A stretch of 64,000 nt of DNA, from assembly GCF_040451425.1 (NCBI RefSeq), contig NZ_CP144374.1:434001-498000 (forward strand), read 5' to 3'. This document shows, one piece after another, positions 33,641-43,643 of this stretch. How positions within the stretch are numbered: position 1 is the first letter of the stretch; each line of letters opens with the position of its first letter. The notes beneath the pieces were generated by a model. The model had not been told where the DNA came from, searched no databases, and saw nothing but the letters and a program-made list of their open reading frames with translations. This stretch comes from Thermodesulfovibrio sp. 3462-1 (GTDB lineage: Bacteria > Nitrospirota > Thermodesulfovibrionia > Thermodesulfovibrionales > Thermodesulfovibrionaceae). The position numbers and the translations under genes were made by a program.

Positions 33641-35418
33641 AAGCAAAAATATTTTATACTGCCATTTTTTTCTTTCTTTTTCTGATTGGTGCATGTGCAG
33701 GCTATATATACTGGCTTTTTTCAGACCTACCAGATGTAAAAGCCTTAGAGAGCTATAGACCTATGGAAGCCTCTATTGTTTATTCCTCTGATGGGCAGGT
33801 TCTTACAGAGTTTTTCTATGAGAGAAGAAAATTCGTTCCCCATTATGAAATTCCTGACTTGATAAAAAAAGCCTTTGTTGCTGCAGAAGATGTAAGGTTT
33901 TACAAGCATCCAGGGGTTGATATTATTGGTATCTTGCGAGCTCTTTATAGAGATATAAAAGCTGGAGGAATAGTTGAAGGAGGAAGCACAATCACACAAC
34001 AGCTTGCAAAGATGCTGTTTCTAAAACCTGAGCGAAGCATTACAAGGAAGTTAAAGGAGGCAATACTTTCAATACAGATTGAGAGAAAATACACAAAGGA
34101 TGAAATACTTGGACTCTACTTAAATCAAGCTTATTTTGGAAATAGAGCTTATGGAATAGCAGCTGCATCAGAGACCTATTTTGGTAAATCCTTTAAGGAG
34201 TTAAAAATTTCTGAAATTGCCTTACTTGCTTCTCTACCTAAAGCACCATCAGCCTTTAATCCGTTTAAAAGACCAGAGATAGCATTAAAACGAAGAAACA
34301 TTGTTTTACAGAAAATGCTTGAAGAGGGGTTTATTACAAAGGAGCAGTATGCCGAGGCAGTAAAAGAGCCTATTGCTGAACATCCACACTACAGAAGATT
34401 TGAAGCTCCTTATTTTGTCGAGACATTGAGGCAGGAGCTTGAAGCAAAATATGGAGAAAGACTTTATAAGGATGGATTAAGAATTTACTCTACGATTGAT
34501 TACAATCTTCAAAAAAAAGCAGAAGAAGCTGTGCAGAAAGGGCTTAATGAGATTCACAAGAGGGTAAAGCCTAAGGTTCAGGCAGCATTGATTGCCATTG
34601 ACCTTAAAAGAGGTTATGTAAGGGCTATGGTAGGAGGAAATGATTTCTGGGAGAGCCAGTACAACAGAGTATTTGCGCTGAGACAGCCTGGAAGTGCCTT
34701 TAAACCCTTTGTTTATGCAGTGGCTCTCACTGAAGGCTGGAGTCCTGATGATACAATTCTTGATGCTCCTGTTAGTTTTCCTGGTGCAGTTCAGGGTAAG
34801 AGCTGGAGTCCGAAAAACTATAACAATGAATACCATGGTGAAGTTCCACTCCGCAAGGCAATTGCTCTTTCTTTAAATTCTGCCACTGTTAGATTAGCCT
34901 CTCAGATAGGCATTAAAAAAGTTGTTGAATTTGCTCAGGAGTGTGGTTTAACAACAAAGATTCATCCATATCTTTCAACAGCCCTTGGTGGCTCTGATGT
35001 AAAACCAATAGAGCTCACAGCAGCCTACTCAGTGTTTGCAACAGGAAAAAAAATAAAACCAATTTTCTATGAAAAAATAACTGACCACAATGGTATTACA
35101 ATTGAAGAAAACAAACCAGAAATAAAAACAGTACTACCAGAGGAAATAGTGGAGCAGATTAGAGAGCTTTTAAGAGAGGTTGTTCTTTCAGGAACTGCTC
35201 AGAAAGCAAAGGAAATTGGAAGAGAAGTTTATGGCAAAACAGGGACAACCAATGATTTTTCTGATGCATGGTTTGTTGGATTTGATGACAATTTACTGGT
35301 TGGTGTATGGGTAGGAAGGGACAATCACAAGCCAATTGGACCAAAGGAAGCAGGAGCAAGAGCAGCCCTTCCAATATGGATAGATTTTATGAAAGAAGCA
35401 GGGCAAATGTTAAAATAA
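33637..35418 (+). CDS. Class A penicillin-binding protein (PBP1A type)
   Basis: This is a bifunctional peptidoglycan synthase (593 residues) anchored by one N-terminal membrane helix (about 5-28). The GT51 glycosyltransferase domain has the catalytic Glu in FVAAEDVRFYKHPG and GGSTITQQLAK. The transpeptidase domain carries SxxK in GSAFKPF, SxN in LSLNSATV and KTG in GKTGTTNDF. It is shorter than E. coli PBP1A (850), in line with the minimal class A forms of many bacteria. The start overlaps the JAMM gene by 4 bases, and parA follows 3 bases after the stop. Confidence 0.95.
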   Translation: MKAKIFYTAIFFFLFLIGACAGYIYWLFSDLPDVKALESYRPMEASIVYSSDGQVLTEFFYERRKFVPHYEIPDLIKKAFVAAEDVRFYKHPGVDIIGILRALYRDIKAGGIVEGGSTITQQLAKMLFLKPERSITRKLKEAILSIQIERKYTKDEILGLYLNQAYFGNRAYGIAAASETYFGKSFKELKISEIALLASLPKAPSAFNPFKRPEIALKRRNIVLQKMLEEGFITKEQYAEAVKEPIAEHPHYRRFEAPYFVETLRQELEAKYGERLYKDGLRIYSTIDYNLQKKAEEAVQKGLNEIHKRVKPKVQAALIAIDLKRGYVRAMVGGNDFWESQYNRVFALRQPGSAFKPFVYAVALTEGWSPDDTILDAPVSFPGAVQGKSWSPKNYNNEYHGEVPLRKAIALSLNSATVRLASQIGIKKVVEFAQECGLTTKIHPYLSTALGGSDVKPIELTAAYSVFATGKKIKPIFYEKITDHNGITIEENKPEIKTVLPEEIVEQIRELLREVVLSGTAQKAKEIGREVYGKTGTTNDFSDAWFVGFDDNLLVGVWVGRDNHKPIGPKEAGARAALPIWIDFMKEAGQMLK

Positions 35419-35421
35419 AAA

Positions 35422-36192
35422 ATGGGTAAAATAATTGCCATTGCTAATCAGAAAGGCGGAGTTGGGAAGACTACAACAGCTTTAAATTTGGGAGCCTGCC
35501 TCAGTATTGAAGGCAAAAAGGTTCTTTTAGTGGATTCAGATCCCCAAGGAAATCTTACAACAGGAGCAGGAATAGACAGGCATAAACTTAATTTTAGCCT
35601 TTATAATTTATACATTAATTCACATCCTCCAGAAAGTGCAAAACTCAGCACAGCTTTTGAAAATCTCTGGATAATTCCATCAACAATAGACCTTGTTGGA
35701 GTTGAAGTAGAGCTTGTTCACAGGGAAAACAGAGAGTTTATTTTAAAAAACTTGCTCTTTAAAATTGTTTCAGATTTTGACTATATTTTTATTGATGCTC
35801 CTCCATCCTTGGGATTATTGACACTTAACTGTCTTGTAGCAGCAGATTCTCTCATAATTCCTGTTCAGTGTGAGTATTATGCTCTTGAGGGACTGGGATT
35901 GCTTATGAGAACAGTTGAACTTGTAAAAGCCAAACTAAATCCAGAGCTTAAAATTGAAGGGATTCTACTTACGATGTTTGATGGAAGGAATACCTTGTCA
36001 AGGCAGGTTGCTCAGGAAGTGAGACGCTTTTTTGGTAAAAAAGTTTATAATACAATGATACCAAGAAATGTAACACTTGCGGAGGCTCCAAGTCATGGAA
36101 AGCCGGCTGTTTTTTATGATATAAAATCAAAGGGCTCGCAAAGTTATTTAAGTTTTGCTATGGAGTTTTTAAATGAAGAAAGCACTCGGTAA
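35422..36192 (+). CDS. parA: Chromosome partitioning ATPase ParA/Soj
   Basis: ParA is a deviant Walker ATPase that moves ParB-parS complexes on the nucleoid. The 256-residue protein has the Walker A' motif [14 protein letters not shown] at residues 11-24, [11 protein letters not shown] and [12 protein letters not shown]. It is of the short chromosomal Soj type, without an N-terminal DNA-binding domain. parB starts within its last 20 bases. No parS-like sequence was searched exhaustively and none is claimed. Confidence 0.96.
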   Translation: MGKIIAIANQKGGVGKTTTALNLGACLSIEGKKVLLVDSDPQGNLTTGAGIDRHKLNFSLYNLYINSHPPESAKLSTAFENLWIIPSTIDLVGVEVELVHRENREFILKNLLFKIVSDFDYIFIDAPPSLGLLTLNCLVAADSLIIPVQCEYYALEGLGLLMRTVELVKAKLNPELKIEGILLTMFDGRNTLSRQVAQEVRRFFGKKVYNTMIPRNVTLAEAPSHGKPAVFYDIKSKGSQSYLSFAMEFLNEESTR

Positions 36193-37006
36193 AGGACTTG
36201 ATGCTTTAATTCCTAAGCAGGAAGAGCAGCTTCAGGAAATTGAAATAGAAAGAATAATTCCAGGTGAGGCTCAACCAAGAACAGATTTTAATGAAGAAGC
36301 TTTAAAAGAACTTGCCCAATCCATCAAGGAAAAGGGAGTTATTCAGCCTATTGTTGTATCCCGTGTTGGTGATGGAACTTTTAGAATAATTGCTGGAGAG
36401 AGAAGATGGAGAGCAGCAAAAATTGCAGGACTTGAAAAAATTCCAGCGGTTATAAAAGATGTTTCTCCTTCGGAAGCTGTTGAGATTGCACTGATTGAAA
36501 ATATTCAAAGAGAAGACCTTGATCCTGTTGAAACAGCCTCTGCATTTGACAGACTCATTAAAGAGTTTAACATTACACAGGAAGAACTTTCAAAAAGAGT
36601 TGGAAAAGACAGAGCCACAATTGCAAACTATTTGAGAATTCTCAAGCTTCCTGATGAAATAAGACAACATCTTAAACAGGGTACAATAACAATGGGGCAT
36701 GCAAAGGCAATTCTTTCAGTTGAAGAATCTCAAAAACAGATAGAAATTGCAAATATGGTTATAAAAAAGTCATTGTCTGTGAGGCAGACTGAAGAGCTTG
36801 TAAAAAAAATAGATAAACCCAAGCCTTCCAAGGAAATTATTCCGGAAATAGCAGAACTTGAGGATAAACTTACTTCAGAGCTTGGATATAAAGTTAAGAT
36901 TTTACATAAAGGTAAAAAAGGCAAGCTTGAAATATTTTACAACTCCCTTGATGAGCTTGATGGTATTTTACAGAGAATATTTAGAAAATCCTTCCTTGAT
37001 TCATGA
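36173..37006 (+). CDS. parB: Chromosome partitioning protein ParB
   Basis: ParB binds parS sites and spreads as a CTP-dependent clamp. The 277-residue protein starts [18 protein letters not shown] (the conserved N-terminal ParA-interaction peptide) and has the CTP-binding motif [14 protein letters not shown] and [17 protein letters not shown]. An HTH follows ([24 protein letters not shown]), then a C-terminal dimerisation part. The parAB overlap is standard. The 3' end overlaps the convergent kdsA gene by 6 bases. Confidence 0.96.
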   Translation: MKKALGKGLDALIPKQEEQLQEIEIERIIPGEAQPRTDFNEEALKELAQSIKEKGVIQPIVVSRVGDGTFRIIAGERRWRAAKIAGLEKIPAVIKDVSPSEAVEIALIENIQREDLDPVETASAFDRLIKEFNITQEELSKRVGKDRATIANYLRILKLPDEIRQHLKQGTITMGHAKAILSVEESQKQIEIANMVIKKSLSVRQTEELVKKIDKPKPSKEIIPEIAELEDKLTSELGYKVKILHKGKKGKLEIFYNSLDELDGILQRIFRKSFLDS

Positions 37007-37828
37007 ATTCATTGAGCTCAAGTTTTTTACTGTGTTATGAATTTCAATGAGAAATTTAAGAAGCTCTTTGAACTCTTTAAGAGGAATCATATTCGGACCA
37101 TCGCATAAAGCTCTGTCAGGCTCTGGATGGACCTCAAAGAACAATCCGTCAACTCCACAGGCAACAGCTGCCCGAGAAAGATAGGGAATAAACTCTCTCT
37201 GCCCTGAGGAGCATGTTCCAGCACCTCCAGGAAGCTGAACTGAATGAGTTGCATCAAAAACTACAGGTACACCCATTGAGCGAATTATTGGAAAACTGCG
37301 GAAATCGACGATGAGATTATTATATCCAAAGCTTGTTCCTCTTTCTGTAATGATTATTTTTTTGTTATCAGTAGATTCAATCTTTTCAATTATATTTTTC
37401 ACATCCCATGGAGCAAGAAACTGCCCCTTTTTAACATTCACAGGTTTTCCAGTTTTCCCTGCTTCCACAATCATATCTGTCTGTCTGCATAAAAAGGCAG
37501 GAATCTGAATAACATCAAGAAAATCTTTTGCAATTTGTATCTCTTCCACTGAATGAACATCGCTCAGAATTGGTAGATCAAATTCTTCTTTCACTTTATT
37601 TAATATCTCAAGCCCTTTTTTTATTCCAGGACCTCTGTAAGACTTTATTGATGATCTATTTGCTTTATCATAGGAAGATTTAAATATTAATGGAATTTTC
37701 AAGTTCTGAGTAATTTCCTTTAATTTTTCAGCAGTTTTAAATAATATTTCTTCAGATTCTATAACACAGGGTCCTGCTATGACAAAAAGTTCGTCTCTTT
37801 TTATTTCAATGTTACCAATAGAAAACAT
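37001..37828 (-). CDS. kdsA: 3-deoxy-D-manno-octulosonate 8-phosphate synthase
   Basis: KdsA condenses phosphoenolpyruvate and arabinose 5-phosphate to KDO 8-phosphate for lipopolysaccharide. The 275-residue TIM barrel includes FVIAGPCVIESEE near the N-terminus, FKSSYDKANRSSIKSYRGPG, PILSDVHSVEE and the segment DGLFFEVHPEPDRALCDGPN. It shows that the cell has a Gram-negative outer membrane with KDO. Its start abuts the stop of the lipoprotein gene upstream on the same strand, sharing a base at 37828, so kdsA is co-transcribed with it. Confidence 0.97.
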   Translation of the reverse strand: MFSIGNIEIKRDELFVIAGPCVIESEEILFKTAEKLKEITQNLKIPLIFKSSYDKANRSSIKSYRGPGIKKGLEILNKVKEEFDLPILSDVHSVEEIQIAKDFLDVIQIPAFLCRQTDMIVEAGKTGKPVNVKKGQFLAPWDVKNIIEKIESTDNKKIIITERGTSFGYNNLIVDFRSFPIIRSMGVPVVFDATHSVQLPGGAGTCSSGQREFIPYLSRAAVACGVDGLFFEVHPEPDRALCDGPNMIPLKEFKELLKFLIEIHNTVKNLSSMNS

Positions 37829-38805
37829 TATTTTTTCTGCTGTAATTCAAAAGCTTTTTTAGCTGCCTCTGCAGCCTGTTTTGCTTCTTCTGCAGCCTTT
37901 CTGGCTTCTTCAGCAGCTTTTTTTGCTTCTTGTATATCTTTTTCAGTTTCTTTTTTCTCCTCTTTTGTTTCAATTTTTTTAATTATAGAGGGGGTTGTTG
38001 CCAGTTTATAAATTTTTTCATCTGCTGAAGGGCTTCCCCAATCACTAATTTTTACAATATAACCAGAATTTCTATCAGAAATCCAGAGTTTGCCGTCAAT
38101 CCAGACCATTGCTGAAGGAAATGTAACATAGCGAGAATTTGAGATTTCCTCAATAACCTTTCCATTTACAGTATCTAATCTCAGGATTTTTACATTATCC
38201 GATGAATCAGACGGAAGAGCAGGATTTATAATTCCAGCGACTATCAAATATTTTCCATCCCATGCTAAAGCAGTAGGATAGCTAACAGGTGAGAGATATT
38301 CTTCAATTACTGAGCCATCTTCTGTAGTTATTTTAAATACCTTTCCTCTTTTAGAGTCAGCAATCCAGAGATATTTTCCATCAAATGTCATGTCTTCAGG
38401 ATAGATTTTGTTTAATTGAATACTCTTAATTGTTTCTCCCTGAGGAGTCAGTTTAATAAGTCTTTTATTCGCTGCATCTGCCGCCCATATGAAGCCAGAA
38501 TATGCTGTTTTCTGCCATGCAAGTCCTGTTATATAAGGTGGATTTTCCTTTGATGTTATTGTTATTGGATAGTTATTTAGAGAATAGTGGCCCTCATATC
38601 CTATGAAAGAGCCAGCAGTAGCTGTGTCTATGTTTTCTAAAAAAACAATTATGCCCTCCTTTGCAATTATAAGATTTTTACCATCCCATGTAATTGCTGA
38701 TGGAGCTGTAGGAAAAGTTTCTCCAACTCCGGCAATATCTGTCTTTACCTGCTGTGTACATCCAATAGCAAAAATTATAAGTATTGCTAAAAATAATCTT
38801 CTCAT
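37828..38805 (-). CDS. Lipoprotein with beta-propeller domain and Ala-rich coiled-coil tail
   Basis: This predicted lipoprotein (325 residues) has a signal peptide ending in a lipobox-like AIGC, so acylation is expected at that cysteine. The body has repeats with WDGK motifs (ITWDGKNLI, MTFDGKYLWIADS, LAWDGKYLIVAG, VWIDGKLWISDRNSG), typical of a six-bladed or NHL-type beta-propeller. The last 50 residues form an Ala/Lys/Glu-rich amphipathic helix (EEARKAAEEAKQAAEAAKK). The ATG at 38805 is chosen over an upstream TTG because AGGAGG precedes it. It lies between bioA and kdsA on the minus strand. Ligand and function are unknown. Confidence 0.82.
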   Translation of the reverse strand: MRRLFLAILIIFAIGCTQQVKTDIAGVGETFPTAPSAITWDGKNLIIAKEGIIVFLENIDTATAGSFIGYEGHYSLNNYPITITSKENPPYITGLAWQKTAYSGFIWAADAANKRLIKLTPQGETIKSIQLNKIYPEDMTFDGKYLWIADSKRGKVFKITTEDGSVIEEYLSPVSYPTALAWDGKYLIVAGIINPALPSDSSDNVKILRLDTVNGKVIEEISNSRYVTFPSAMVWIDGKLWISDRNSGYIVKISDWGSPSADEKIYKLATTPSIIKKIETKEEKKETEKDIQEAKKAAEEARKAAEEAKQAAEAAKKAFELQQKK

Positions 38806-38816
38806 TTTTAACCTCC

Positions 38817-40184
38817 TCAATCTGAACTAATCCTTATTATACAATCTTTGATTACCTCAAGCAACCTTGCAAGATTTTCCTCTGAAATAACAAGTGGAGG
38901 CATGATTACTATAACATCGCCGAGCGGTCTGAGCCACACTCCGTATTTTCTTGCTAATCTAACTACTTTCCAGCCAGTCTGCTCTTTCCATGCAAAAGGC
39001 TCTTTTGTTTTTTTATCCATTACAAGTTCTATTCCGGCAATCATTCCTTTTTGTCTTACATCTCCTACATGGGAAAGCTCTGCTATCTCTGAAAGCTTAT
39101 TTTTCAATAATTCGATTTTCGGTGGAAGATTCTCTAAAGTTCTATCTTTTTTAAATATTTCAAGACTGGCAATGGCTGCTGCACAAGCTAAGGGATTTCC
39201 TGTGTAGGAATGTCCGTGATAAAAGGTTTTTCTTTCTTCAATTTCACCTAAAAAGGCATTGAAGATTTTTTCGTTCACCGCAGTAACTGCCAATGGCATG
39301 TAACCATTTGTTATTCCTTTGCTAAGGCATATTATATCAGGAGTTACCTCTTCATGTTCACAGGCAAACATTCTGCCTGTTCTTCCAAAGCCTGTTGCCA
39401 CTTCATCAGCAATTAAAAGAATTTCATATTTGTTGCATAGCTTTCTTAGCCCCTTTAAATATCCCTGAGGCCATACAATTATACCACCCGCACACTGAAC
39501 AATAGGCTCAACTATTACAGCCACAATTCTTTCATGATTTTGCCTTATTATTTTTTCCATTTCACCAAGGCAAGCAAGTCCACAGGATGGAAAGTTTAGC
39601 TTTAATTCACATCTGTAGCAATAGGGTGCAGGTGCCTGAATTGATTTGCTTAGCAGGGGTTTGTAAATCTCATGAAAAAGCTTAATTCCTCCAACGCTTA
39701 CTGCACCTATTGTATCTCCGTGATAACCTTCTTTTAGGCTTACAAATGTATCTTTTTCCTTGATGCCCTGATTAACCCAGTACTGATAGGCAATTTTCAG
39801 AGCAATCTCAACTGCTGTTGAGCCATTGTCAGAGTAAAATATCTTTGTAAGAGGCTCACCCCATGGAAGTCTTTCAATCAGCATTTCAGCAAGATTTTGT
39901 GCAAGCACTATACTTGGTTCATTACATGCTCCAAGCAATGTGGAGTGTGCAAGTTTGTCGATCTGTGCTTTGACTGCCTCATCAATTTCAGCTCTTCTAT
40001 GCCCGTGAATGTTTACCCAGAGGGATGATACTCCATCAAGATACCACTTTCCATCAATGTCCTTTAAGAAGCAGTCTCTGCCTTCAGTAAATATTACGGG
40101 TTCTTCAGTAAGCCATTGATTCATCTGTGTAAAAGGATGCCATATGTATTTTTTATCCCATTCAATAAGAGTTTTTTTATTCAT
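38817..40184 (-). CDS. bioA: Adenosylmethionine-8-amino-7-oxononanoate aminotransferase
   Basis: BioA transfers the amino group of S-adenosylmethionine to KAPA, making DAPA for biotin. The 455-residue class III aminotransferase has KYIWHPFTQM near the N-terminus (a BioA hallmark), the PLP lysine in CLSKGITNGYMPLA and ADEVATGFGRTGRMFACEH. An AGGG site precedes the ATG (GGAGGGC). No other biotin gene is within the window. The lipoprotein gene follows 11 bases after its stop. Confidence 0.95.
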   Translation of the reverse strand: MNKKTLIEWDKKYIWHPFTQMNQWLTEEPVIFTEGRDCFLKDIDGKWYLDGVSSLWVNIHGHRRAEIDEAVKAQIDKLAHSTLLGACNEPSIVLAQNLAEMLIERLPWGEPLTKIFYSDNGSTAVEIALKIAYQYWVNQGIKEKDTFVSLKEGYHGDTIGAVSVGGIKLFHEIYKPLLSKSIQAPAPYCYRCELKLNFPSCGLACLGEMEKIIRQNHERIVAVIVEPIVQCAGGIIVWPQGYLKGLRKLCNKYEILLIADEVATGFGRTGRMFACEHEEVTPDIICLSKGITNGYMPLAVTAVNEKIFNAFLGEIEERKTFYHGHSYTGNPLACAAAIASLEIFKKDRTLENLPPKIELLKNKLSEIAELSHVGDVRQKGMIAGIELVMDKKTKEPFAWKEQTGWKVVRLARKYGVWLRPLGDVIVIMPPLVISEENLARLLEVIKDCIIRISSD

Positions 40185-40247
40185 ATTGCCCTCCAGATTT
40201 ATTTATATTATACACAACAAAATTGCTCAATAGAGAGATTATTGAGC

Positions 40248-42734
40248 TTATAAATTTAGATTTTTACCTGTAAAGATGTTGACCTCAAGAGGCACTTTGA
40301 GATCAAAATTTTTCATTTCATTCTTGACAATTTCTTTCACCTCTTCAATGATATTTTCTTTCACTTCAAGAACTATCTCATCATGAATCTGAAGAATAAG
40401 CCTTGCATTCATATTTTTTGTTTTAAGATGTCTGTATATTCTTATCATTGCAATTTTTATAATGTCTGCTGCAGTTCCCTGAATAGTAGCGTTCACTGCT
40501 ATTCTTTCTGCCTGCATTTTTAAAAACTGATTTGGACTGTTAATTTCTGGCAGGGGGCGAATTCTTCCAAAAAGAGTTTTTACGTAGCCATTTTTTCTTG
40601 CAAAAGAAATTGTTTCCTCAATAAATTTTTTCACCATTGGATATCTTAAAAAATAGAGCTCAATCAGTTCCTGAGCCTTTTCATAGGGAATTTTTATTGA
40701 GTCAGACAGTCCAAAGGGACTTATTCCATAAGAAATGCCGAAATTTACAGTCTTTGCAATTCTTCTATGATCCTCTGTAACAGCTTCTTCAGGTATTGAA
40801 AAAATCTCAGATGCTGTTGCTCTGTGAATATCCTTTCCTTCATGAAATGCTTTGATTAGAGAAGTATCATTACTCATATGAGCCAGAAGTCTTAACTCAA
40901 TCTGAGAATAATCAGCACTCATAAACAGATATCCATCTTCAGGTATAAAGACTTCTCTTAAGAACTCTGCCCATTGTCCCTTTACAGGAATGTTCTGTAA
41001 ATTAGGCTCACTGCTGATAATTCTTCCTGTTCCTGCTACGGTTTGAGACCATTTTGTATGAATTCTTTGTGTTTCAGGATTTACACAATCTCTGAGAGGA
41101 ATTAAATAAGCTGTCAAAAGCTTATTTAGTATGCGATGATTGATTACTTCCTGAGGCAGTTCATGTTGTGTGGCAAGCTCTTCAAGAACTTCCATTTCTG
41201 TTGAACGAGCCTTTTTACCTCTTTTTCTGCTCTTAAGTCCAAGCCTGTCATATAGAATTTCTGCCAGCTGTCTTGGTGAGTTAATATTAAACTGTTTCCC
41301 TGCAATTCTGTAAATTTTTTCCTTGATTTTATCAATCTCTGTAGATACAATTCTGGTAAGAGCTTCAAGTTTTTCAAGATCAACCTTTATTCCTGCTTCC
41401 TCCATGTGGAAGAGTACTTCAATAAGAGGCATCTCAATATCAAAATAAAGTTTTTCAAGCTCCTTTTCTTTTAATTCGTTGTTTAATTTTTCATAAAGCT
41501 CACGCATATAACAAACAGAATTTTGAGAATCATTATAGAACTTGCCAAGATATTCAAGCACAAGCTCATCAAAATTATATTTACCTCTGTTTGGATTTAT
41601 AAGATATGCTGCTATCATAAGATCAAAGTAAGGAGGTTCAAGTCTGATGCCTGAATTTTTCAATCTCCTGAGTGTTTCCTTTACATTGAATAAAACTTTT
41701 AATGCTCGAGAAGACAGAATCAATTCTGAATCATCAAGGGATATTTCATATACATCTCCATTAATACCAACATTAAGAGTATTTTCATCAATTGATACTG
41801 AAAAACTTCCTTTTTCTTTTATTTTTTTAAGTAATGTTTGAACATCAGTTTTTTTGTTTTCTGATTTTTCTATCTGTGGCTTTATATAAAGTTGCATTGT
41901 CTGCTTTAGAAGGCTTGTGAATTCAAGTTCACGAAAAATTTTAGCAAGTTTTTCCGTGTTCTGCTTCTTTATTTTAAGCTCCTCAAGTTTAATTTCAACA
42001 GGAGCATCCTTTTTTAACATTACAAGTTCTTTACTGAGCTTCACCGCTTCAATGTTTTTTCTTAAAATGTCTGCGACCTTTGAAGGTTTTATAATATCAA
42101 GATTTTTAATGATGTTTTCCACAGAGCCATATCTCTTTAAAAGCTCTAAAGCTGTTTTTTCTCCAATTCCTTTTACTCCTGGAATGTTGTCAATAGAGTC
42201 ACCCACCATAGCCATAAAATCATTAAGTTTTTCAGGAGAAATTCCGTATTTATTAATGACATACTTTTCATCAATTATAATGTTATTGAAAGGGTCATAG
42301 ATTTTTACATTCTGCGAGACAAGCTGTAGCATGTCTTTGTCAAGACTAACGATATAAAAAAATCCTGAAGGCTGAAGTTTAAAAATGACAGAGGCTACTA
42401 TATCATCAGCTTCGTATCCGGGAATTTCTATTCTTTTGATACCCAGAGCATCAACAATCTCTTTTATATATTCAATCTGGAGTGGTAAATCCTTGGGTGT
42501 CTCAGGCCTTGTTATTTTATATTCTTCATATATTTTATGCCTTTTAGTTGGATGGGGACTGTCAAAGGCACAAAGCATGTATTCGATATTTTTTTCTTTA
42601 AGAAGCTTAAGAAGCATTCTTGTAAAACCATAAACAGCATTTGTTGGGATACCACGACTGTTACTCAGTCCTTTTATAGCATGATAGGCTCTGTAAACAA
42701 AACAGCTTCCATCAAGCAGATAAATTTCTTGCAT
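40248..42734 (-). CDS. polA: DNA polymerase I
   Basis: Pol I (828 residues) removes primers and fills gaps. It has an N-terminal 5'-3' exonuclease domain (about 1-290, DGSCFVYRAYHA, GYEADDIVAS, GDSIDNIPGVKGIG). A middle domain without a recognisable proofreading site follows, then a C-terminal polymerase domain with motif A SADYSQIELR, motif B RRIAKTVNFGISYG and motif C QIHDEIVLEV. The proofreading acidic motif of E. coli (DTET) reads SIDENT here, so 3'-5' exonuclease activity is probably lost, as in Taq polymerase. It is transcribed from its own region, divergent from transketolase. Confidence 0.96.
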   Translation of the reverse strand: MQEIYLLDGSCFVYRAYHAIKGLSNSRGIPTNAVYGFTRMLLKLLKEKNIEYMLCAFDSPHPTKRHKIYEEYKITRPETPKDLPLQIEYIKEIVDALGIKRIEIPGYEADDIVASVIFKLQPSGFFYIVSLDKDMLQLVSQNVKIYDPFNNIIIDEKYVINKYGISPEKLNDFMAMVGDSIDNIPGVKGIGEKTALELLKRYGSVENIIKNLDIIKPSKVADILRKNIEAVKLSKELVMLKKDAPVEIKLEELKIKKQNTEKLAKIFRELEFTSLLKQTMQLYIKPQIEKSENKKTDVQTLLKKIKEKGSFSVSIDENTLNVGINGDVYEISLDDSELILSSRALKVLFNVKETLRRLKNSGIRLEPPYFDLMIAAYLINPNRGKYNFDELVLEYLGKFYNDSQNSVCYMRELYEKLNNELKEKELEKLYFDIEMPLIEVLFHMEEAGIKVDLEKLEALTRIVSTEIDKIKEKIYRIAGKQFNINSPRQLAEILYDRLGLKSRKRGKKARSTEMEVLEELATQHELPQEVINHRILNKLLTAYLIPLRDCVNPETQRIHTKWSQTVAGTGRIISSEPNLQNIPVKGQWAEFLREVFIPEDGYLFMSADYSQIELRLLAHMSNDTSLIKAFHEGKDIHRATASEIFSIPEEAVTEDHRRIAKTVNFGISYGISPFGLSDSIKIPYEKAQELIELYFLRYPMVKKFIEETISFARKNGYVKTLFGRIRPLPEINSPNQFLKMQAERIAVNATIQGTAADIIKIAMIRIYRHLKTKNMNARLILQIHDEIVLEVKENIIEEVKEIVKNEMKNFDLKVPLEVNIFTGKNLNL

Positions 42735-42779
42735 ATTTTTAGAATACCATAGAAGATGTCTTTTTTTGTGATTTTGATT

Positions 42780-42785
42780 TATAAT
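42780..42785 (+). promoter_or_regulatory. -10 box upstream of the transketolase operon
   Basis: A TATAAT hexamer lies in A/T-rich DNA 34 bases before the GTG at 42819, with an AGAGGTGA site before the start. No convincing -35 box is present, so this is a weak call. Confidence 0.4.
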
Positions 42786-42818
42786 TAAAAATTAAATAAT
42801 AAAATCAGAGGTGAAGTA

Positions 42819-43643
42819 GTGACAGATATAGAATTCTTAAAAGAAAAGGCAAGACAGTTGAGAATTGAAATTGTAAAAATGCTTGCTCAGGCAGGCTCTG
42901 GACATACAGGAGGAAGCCTTTCTGCAGCAGATATTGTAACTGCTTTGTATTTTTATAAAATGAGACATGACCCTAAAAATCCTCAATGGCAACAAAGAGA
43001 CAGATTTGTTCTTTCAAAAGGTCATGCAGCACCTCTGCTTTATGCAGTTTTAGCTCTTACAGGATATTTTGATAAATCTCTTCTTGGCACTTTAAGAAAA
43101 ATTGGCTCTCCTCTTCAGGGTCATCCATGCTGCAGAGAACTGCCAGGAGTTGAAGTTTCAACAGGTTCTCTTGGGCAGGGGCTTTCTGTAGCCTGTGGAA
43201 TTGCTCTTGGATTAAAAATTGATAACATTCCAGCAAGGGTTTACTGTTTGTTAGGAGATGGAGAAATTCAGGAAGGACAGGTATGGGAAGCTACCATGAC
43301 TGCTTCTCATTACAAACTTGACAATCTCTGTGCTATCATTGATCACAACAATCTTCAGATTGATGGAGCCTGCACCGAAGTAATGAATATAAAACCTATA
43401 GAGGATAAATTTCTTGCCTTTGGATGGAATGTATTTACAATTGATGGGCATAATATGCAGGAAATTGTTGATGCTTTAAATGAAGCTGAAAAAATAAAAG
43501 GAAAACCTACAGTAATTGTGGCAAATACTCTGAAAGGTAAAGGAGTTTCCATATTTGAAGGAAAGGTTCAGTATCATGGAGTAGCTCCAACACATGAGGA
43601 GCTTGAAATTGCACTTAAGGAGTTAAAGGATGGGAAAAATTAA
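42819..43643 (+). CDS. tktA: Transketolase, N-terminal (TPP-binding) subunit
   Basis: This is the N-terminal half of a split transketolase, 274 residues, binding the diphosphate of thiamine pyrophosphate. Motifs are SGHTGGSLSAADI, SKGHAAPLLYA and the TPP motif GDGEIQEGQVWEA ending in DHNN. Transketolase moves two-carbon units between sugar phosphates in the pentose phosphate pathway. The split form with two adjacent genes is common in thermophiles and archaea. GTG is the start. It overlaps the C-terminal subunit gene by 14 bases. Confidence 0.94.
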   Translation: MTDIEFLKEKARQLRIEIVKMLAQAGSGHTGGSLSAADIVTALYFYKMRHDPKNPQWQQRDRFVLSKGHAAPLLYAVLALTGYFDKSLLGTLRKIGSPLQGHPCCRELPGVEVSTGSLGQGLSVACGIALGLKIDNIPARVYCLLGDGEIQEGQVWEATMTASHYKLDNLCAIIDHNNLQIDGACTEVMNIKPIEDKFLAFGWNVFTIDGHNMQEIVDALNEAEKIKGKPTVIVANTLKGKGVSIFEGKVQYHGVAPTHEELEIALKELKDGKN

